Origin: Skeletonema tropicum
Lineage: Eukaryota; Bacillariophyta; Thalassiosirophyceae; Thalassiosirales; Thalassiosiraceae
Length of the DNA: 64,000 bases
Direction of reading: 5' to 3'
NCBI GenBank assembly: GCA_037178625.1
Contig: CM074137.1
Location: forward strand, 2,046,001-2,110,000
The notes beneath the pieces were generated by a model, which made no database searches, was not told the DNA's origin, and saw only the letters and a program-made list of their open reading frames with translations. Positions 60,422 through 64,000 of the stretch are shown here, one piece after another. Numbering within the stretch: the stretch's first letter is position 1; each line of letters opens with the position of its first letter. Both the position numbers and the translations under genes were made by a program.

Positions 60422-61072
60422 CATGTCTCAGCTTGCAAGCTTGCAGAAGGACGGATACATAAGATGGAGGATGGAAAATTAGTGCGTTTTTGTATGACGA
60501 ATGAAACTGATGAGTCAGTCAGAGTCGAGTCGGTTCAGAGGAGGCACAAGAATGGAGTCGCATGTGGCGTCGCTATGACAGAGAATGCCCCTTTTAGATT
60601 CACTGCAAATCAGCGCAGACTCATACATACTTTCATCATCTTCGCTTCTCTTATGCGGCGTCGCTGTGACAGAGAATCCCACTTTTAGATGAACACCCTC
60701 TCTCGGAAAACACAAATTTAATTAGAGTTTAACCTTACGACACTGTCTTAGACTTTTACATAAAATCATCAGTACCGTGAAGTCTCTGTCAAGCTTGGAA
60801 TTCAATACAAAATTTCTCATTACGATACTTTACTTGTGGTCTGGTCAAAGAGAGAAGGCGGAAATTCGGATTTGAGTCGCGCTCGGTGAGAAGACATTAC
60901 TCGCCCTTTTGTAGTATGACTGTTTATTCCTTCACACATCATCACTCACCTCGCACCTTACACTTTCTTACCACAGTTCATGTACTTGTAGGGGCAACTC
61001 TCTGTTCGCATGCCGTCCATCCTTCTTAGATTCTCAAGCAAATACATAACTTAACTATAAGTCGAATAGGCC
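60422..61072 (+). promoter_or_regulatory. upstream region of the zinc-ribbon gene (right end of unit 4)
   Basis: Homologous to 41163-41818 but the most diverged part of array 2: a nine-base deletion near 60836, GTAAGT changed to GTAGTA at the leader-intron donor (near 60911), and several substitutions. The 33-base direct repeats are kept. Because the TIR element sits just before it, sequences further upstream are displaced by 2.3 kb. Confidence 0.5.
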
Positions 61073-62248
61073 ATGGCGAAACCAACCTTCGAGGATGACA
61101 GCTCGAGGAGCCTCGAGAGTTGCAGCATCGCAACTAACTTTGACATGGACAACATGACAGAGGAGGAGGCCATGGCAATTTGGCTCAAACGAAATGAAGA
61201 AATCGGGGAGCGGGTACGACGACGCGAGGCCGAGAAGGCCTTACGACGATCCCAAAAACAGCTGCTGCATCATTCATCGTCGTCAAATTCCCAATCATCC
61301 TCATCTCCAAGTAGTGGGGCCGCCGCCGCCGCCGCCGACTGTGATGAAAGTCTTTACACTTATTACAGCGACAGCGTCGCAAGCGGTGACATCAGCAGCA
61401 GTAGCTGCTTCCAACATGCCGCGGCCGTCACCCATTCCGACGCTTGGAAGCGAGCCATTTCACGTAATGTCATGGGGGAGTACGACCCTCAAAATACCGA
61501 CCCGGCCTATCAAAATGCCTATCATGCCTACCAACGATTTGTGGAGTTGAACCAGCCTGGTATGGCGGATGGCTTTGTTGCGTCGACGCCGGGACTTGCG
61601 GCGTTGATGGAGCAGAGGAGGCATTTGATGGCACGGCAACGAGATTTGGACTTGCAAGTGCAGGAGATGGGTGATGAGATGGAGACGAGTTCTGTCAGCA
61701 CTGCAGATGCAGTGCAGTCTGTGACGGAATCCCAAGATCAGCAGGGGGATCCCATACGAATTCGTCCCCTTCACCATAGCAGAAACGCCAATGAAGCCGT
61801 CAAGGCGAAAAACGGTCTGCTCTCAATGACCAGGCTCCAAGGCAGAAACTCCCCATCATCCCCCCGAACATCTTTCAAAAATACTGCTCCGGAAAATCCA
61901 ACCAAGGTTTCAATCGCCGCCGCCTCTGCCCAAATTCTCGAATACGAACGCCTTCAACAGGCTCATTCTTCTTCTTCTTCTTCGCAACAACTTAAATCCG
62001 AAGAAAAGGGAACTACATTCATCAATAGTTCACAACCAAGTTACTTCTACGCATTTCCTTGTCGTACTCAATATAATTCCATGTCGGTAATGTGTTCCTG
62101 CTGTCAAAGTTATGTCTATACGACTCCTTTGGCGGAGAATATTTTTTGTCAATCTTGTGGACAGATTGCCAAGGTGGAACGGGGGGATTTGGAGTCTAGG
62201 TGGGAGGGTAAGATGCAGGAGGCGGAGGATATGGATATGGGGTATTAG
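61073..62248 (+). CDS. low-complexity protein with C-terminal zinc ribbon
   Basis: This intact 391-residue gene is the source of the three 5' fragments in array 2. Residues 25-65 form a charged helix (EEEAMAIWLKRNEE...RRREAEKALRRSQKQ), probably a coiled coil. Ser- and Ala-rich linkers follow (68-90, 295-310), and a helical stretch lies near 175-205. The end has CxxC...CxxC (C341, C344, C359, C362) around YVYTTPLAENIF, a zinc-ribbon pattern. This resembles small DNA/RNA- or protein-binding ribbons, but I cannot assign a function. No targeting signal is seen. The start is supported by CCATGG context and by its conservation in the fragments. Confidence 0.75.
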   Translation: MAKPTFEDDSSRSLESCSIATNFDMDNMTEEEAMAIWLKRNEEIGERVRRREAEKALRRSQKQLLHHSSSSNSQSSSSPSSGAAAAAADCDESLYTYYSDSVASGDISSSSCFQHAAAVTHSDAWKRAISRNVMGEYDPQNTDPAYQNAYHAYQRFVELNQPGMADGFVASTPGLAALMEQRRHLMARQRDLDLQVQEMGDEMETSSVSTADAVQSVTESQDQQGDPIRIRPLHHSRNANEAVKAKNGLLSMTRLQGRNSPSSPRTSFKNTAPENPTKVSIAAASAQILEYERLQQAHSSSSSSQQLKSEEKGTTFINSSQPSYFYAFPCRTQYNSMSVMCSCCQSYVYTTPLAENIFCQSCGQIAKVERGDLESRWEGKMQEAEDMDMGY

Positions 62249-62902
62249 GTGTTGAGAATTATTGTTATGTTGTTGGGAGTTCACCTTTCTCCCACACCTA
62301 GCAACACACACACACACTCTCTCTCTAGGTTGTGAATGTTGAATTCACAACTTTCCTTGTTGAATGATGCCGTAGGAACTTCCTCTGTGCTGAAAAACAA
62401 GTCTCAAATTAGCATAGGAGAATAAACAGATATGCAGTGATTACATGTAGGCCAAGGCACAGAAATTTCCTTGTTGAATGACGCCAGAAGAACTTCCCTC
62501 TGTGCTGAAAAACGAGGGTCACGAATCTACCAATGTTTAACATGGGAGGAAAATTAGTAGTAGTATGCAGCACTTCGTGCCTAAAGAAATATTAAAGCTA
62601 CACATGTACAAACTTATGTATCTCCCTGTCGTCTATTATTTCATCAACAATGTCAATGTTACGTTAAGAGTCAACACAGAGCTACGAACATTCATCTTGA
62701 GGAACATATTCTGAATGAATCATCATGCAATTTGCTGTTTCTGTTTTCTTTTTCTTATATGGTAACAAGTGGATCTCTCATCTTGCATATCTTCAGCTAC
62801 AACTATAACGTTGAACGACGAGGCAGGTTTAGCGACTAGTTCTCCAGAGAAAGTAAAAGAAGTTCTGCAATTGTTGCATTCACATGCTTCTTTTCTTCAT
62901 TG
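62249..62902. other. intergenic stretch with a 47 bp direct repeat
   Basis: TTTCCTTGTTGAATGA...GCTGAAAAAC occurs at 62352-62398 and again at 62466-62513 with a few differences. A CA/CT microsatellite lies near 62305-62327. No gene seen. Confidence 0.6.
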
Positions 62903-63748
62903 TCATCGTACCGCTGATACAACATCAAGACACCATATCTTAGTTCGGCCTAATATCGATCGCAGAAATGACTGCATCATTGCATGATTTTTCATCACCA
63001 CTATTGCAAAGAAAACCATCAAGACAGATAGTATTCGTGTCATTCTTGCAATTTCGATTTGTCTCGCACAAAACTTTGCTCTCACTGTCTCTGGAACTGA
63101 GTTGAATGAAGAGTCAATTTCTGTATGTTCTGATTTCATCTTCATGGCTGTCAAGAACATCTCTCCAAGCTCGACACCATCTTGTATTGCAATATCGGCA
63201 CCACGTCTAATCCGCCGAAGTCCCAAATCATACCATCGATCATTGACCCATCGTGAATCTCCAATCAGAAATATGCCATTTAGAGCGCAAGTGCGGCACT
63301 TGGAACGAACCCCATCAGCACCGATGACACATTGATATGGTCCATGAATTCTTTCTATGGATGATGATAAATCATTTGATGATTGCAACTTCTGTCTCGT
63401 ATGCAGATAGAACAAATTATTTCTCTCTTTGATACTATCAATTCTCGTGCCGACAATGACATGTTGCATCACTCGCTCGAGCAGGGACTCGATCACATCT
63501 TGTCTCGTGAGTTCGTTACCATTTAATTGAGATGTCTTTAAAGATAATTTCTTAGCAAGTGAAGAGTAGGAAGGGACATTGAATGCATCACCTCCCGTGA
63601 CATATGTGAAGGGAAGAGTTTTGGAATCAAAGATTGTAAATGAAATAGATGATGATGATGATTTTTGCTTTAGCGTATTTGCAAGTGATAGACCTGCGTA
63701 GCTAGCTCCAATTATTGCGATGGATATTTCTTCACTTCCTCTCTTCAT
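62903..63748 (-). CDS. FAD-dependent oxidoreductase/monooxygenase-like protein, short
   Basis: The 281-residue protein opens with an FAD-binding Rossmann motif IAIIGASYAGLSLANTL (G14-x-S-x-x-G19, the middle Gly replaced by Ser as in several flavoproteins). It then has the second FAD motif VIGADGVRSKCR (about 140-152) and the third, FLIGDSRW...GADIAIQDGVELGEMF (about 160-197). The order fits flavin monooxygenases of the PHBH type, but motifs two and three are almost adjacent, so the usual substrate-binding domain of about 100 residues is missing. A hydrophobic segment near the end (VLMVFFAIVVM) may anchor it in a membrane. It may be a compact variant or an internally deleted gene; I saw no clear intron. 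Confidence 0.65.
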   Translation of the reverse strand: MKRGSEEISIAIIGASYAGLSLANTLKQKSSSSSISFTIFDSKTLPFTYVTGGDAFNVPSYSSLAKKLSLKTSQLNGNELTRQDVIESLLERVMQHVIVGTRIDSIKERNNLFYLHTRQKLQSSNDLSSSIERIHGPYQCVIGADGVRSKCRTCALNGIFLIGDSRWVNDRWYDLGLRRIRRGADIAIQDGVELGEMFLTAMKMKSEHTEIDSSFNSVPETVRAKFCARQIEIARMTRILSVLMVFFAIVVMKNHAMMQSFLRSILGRTKIWCLDVVSAVR

Positions 63749-64000
63749 GGTTTAGCACTCTAGTAGTTGGTAAGGGGGGCAGGCATGATGACAACTGACA
63801 ACAGCAACAAGAACATGCTCTTGCCATCACAACAACAGCGTTAGACAGATAGAAGCAAGCTATATACTCCTACTCAAGCTGTTCTGCCTAATGCCTACTT
63901 ATGAGGTATGAGATGTATGAGATGACTGATGACTGCAGACTGCGCCGCATGCAGAGCAAGGGACGGTGCGAGCTCGCTTGAATGAAGAAGAGCTTCGAGG
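63749..64000 (-). promoter_or_regulatory. upstream region of the FAD protein gene
   Basis: On the minus strand GAGTATATAGC (about 63859-63869) lies about 115 bases before the ATG and could be its TATA box. No other gene seen to the window end. Confidence 0.3.

Larger units (their letters stand above)
34826..61119. repeat. tandem array 2, 5.65 kb unit, four copies
   Basis: Units are 34826-41865 (7040 bases with an inserted element), 41866-47515 and 47516-53165 (5650 each), and 53166-61119 (7954 with another element; 5633 without it). The unit runs from inside the transposase relic, through the palindrome and the dioxygenase gene, to base 47 of the coding sequence of the gene at 61073. Junctions share only a single T of microhomology. 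Units 2 and 3 appear identical. Unit 4 has three small deletions on its left (one G in the palindrome centre, one A in an A-run, four bases near 56158) and more changes at its right end. Confidence 0.97.

Overview
The window looks like nuclear DNA of a photosynthetic stramenopile, most likely a centric diatom. This is inferred from the sequence: short GT-AG introns (about 85-135 bp), a nuclear gene with a diatom-type plastid presequence (signal peptide followed by a Phe-Ala-Pro cleavage motif), a plant-type NADH kinase, and a stramenopile-style cysteine-rich surface protein. There are no operons, ribosome binding sites or other prokaryotic features.

Two large tandem gene arrays dominate the window and cover about 55 of its 64 kb. 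Array 1 (309-28840) has a 2.73 kb period. It contains eleven copies of a 1229 bp gene segment alternating with ten copies of a 1501 bp spacer. The gene encodes a secreted, cysteine-rich, single-pass membrane protein. Only the first copy (214-1359) has the start codon and signal peptide; copies 2-11 lack residues 1-32. The copies seem to differ only by one-base indels.

A single-copy island (28841-34825) separates the arrays. It holds a plastid-targeted protein, a nuclear-looking zinc-binding protein with an apparent frameshift, a three-exon NADK3-type NADH kinase, a doubtful broken minus-strand gene, and the 3' part of a PIF/Harbinger-type transposase relic.

Array 2 (34826-61119) has four units of 5.65 kb. 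Each carries an intact phytanoyl-CoA-dioxygenase-like gene, part of the transposase relic, a 66 bp near-perfect palindrome, and the promoter plus first codons of the gene that lies intact at 61073-62248. Unit 1 contains a 1387 bp TIR element with a TAA target duplication (Harbinger-like). Unit 4 contains a 2319 bp TIR element with a TA target duplication and the C-terminal end of a DDE transposase. The other units provide the empty sites. Every internal junction fuses the transposase relic, in opposite orientation, to the 5' end of the downstream gene.

The right flank has the intact gene with a C-terminal zinc ribbon and a short FAD-dependent oxidoreductase. No tRNA, rRNA, CRISPR array or virus was recognised. 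I did not find a new multi-gene system. The striking content is structural: two nearly perfect gene amplifications 6 kb apart, one producing signal-peptide-less copies and the other multiplying a complete enzyme gene.
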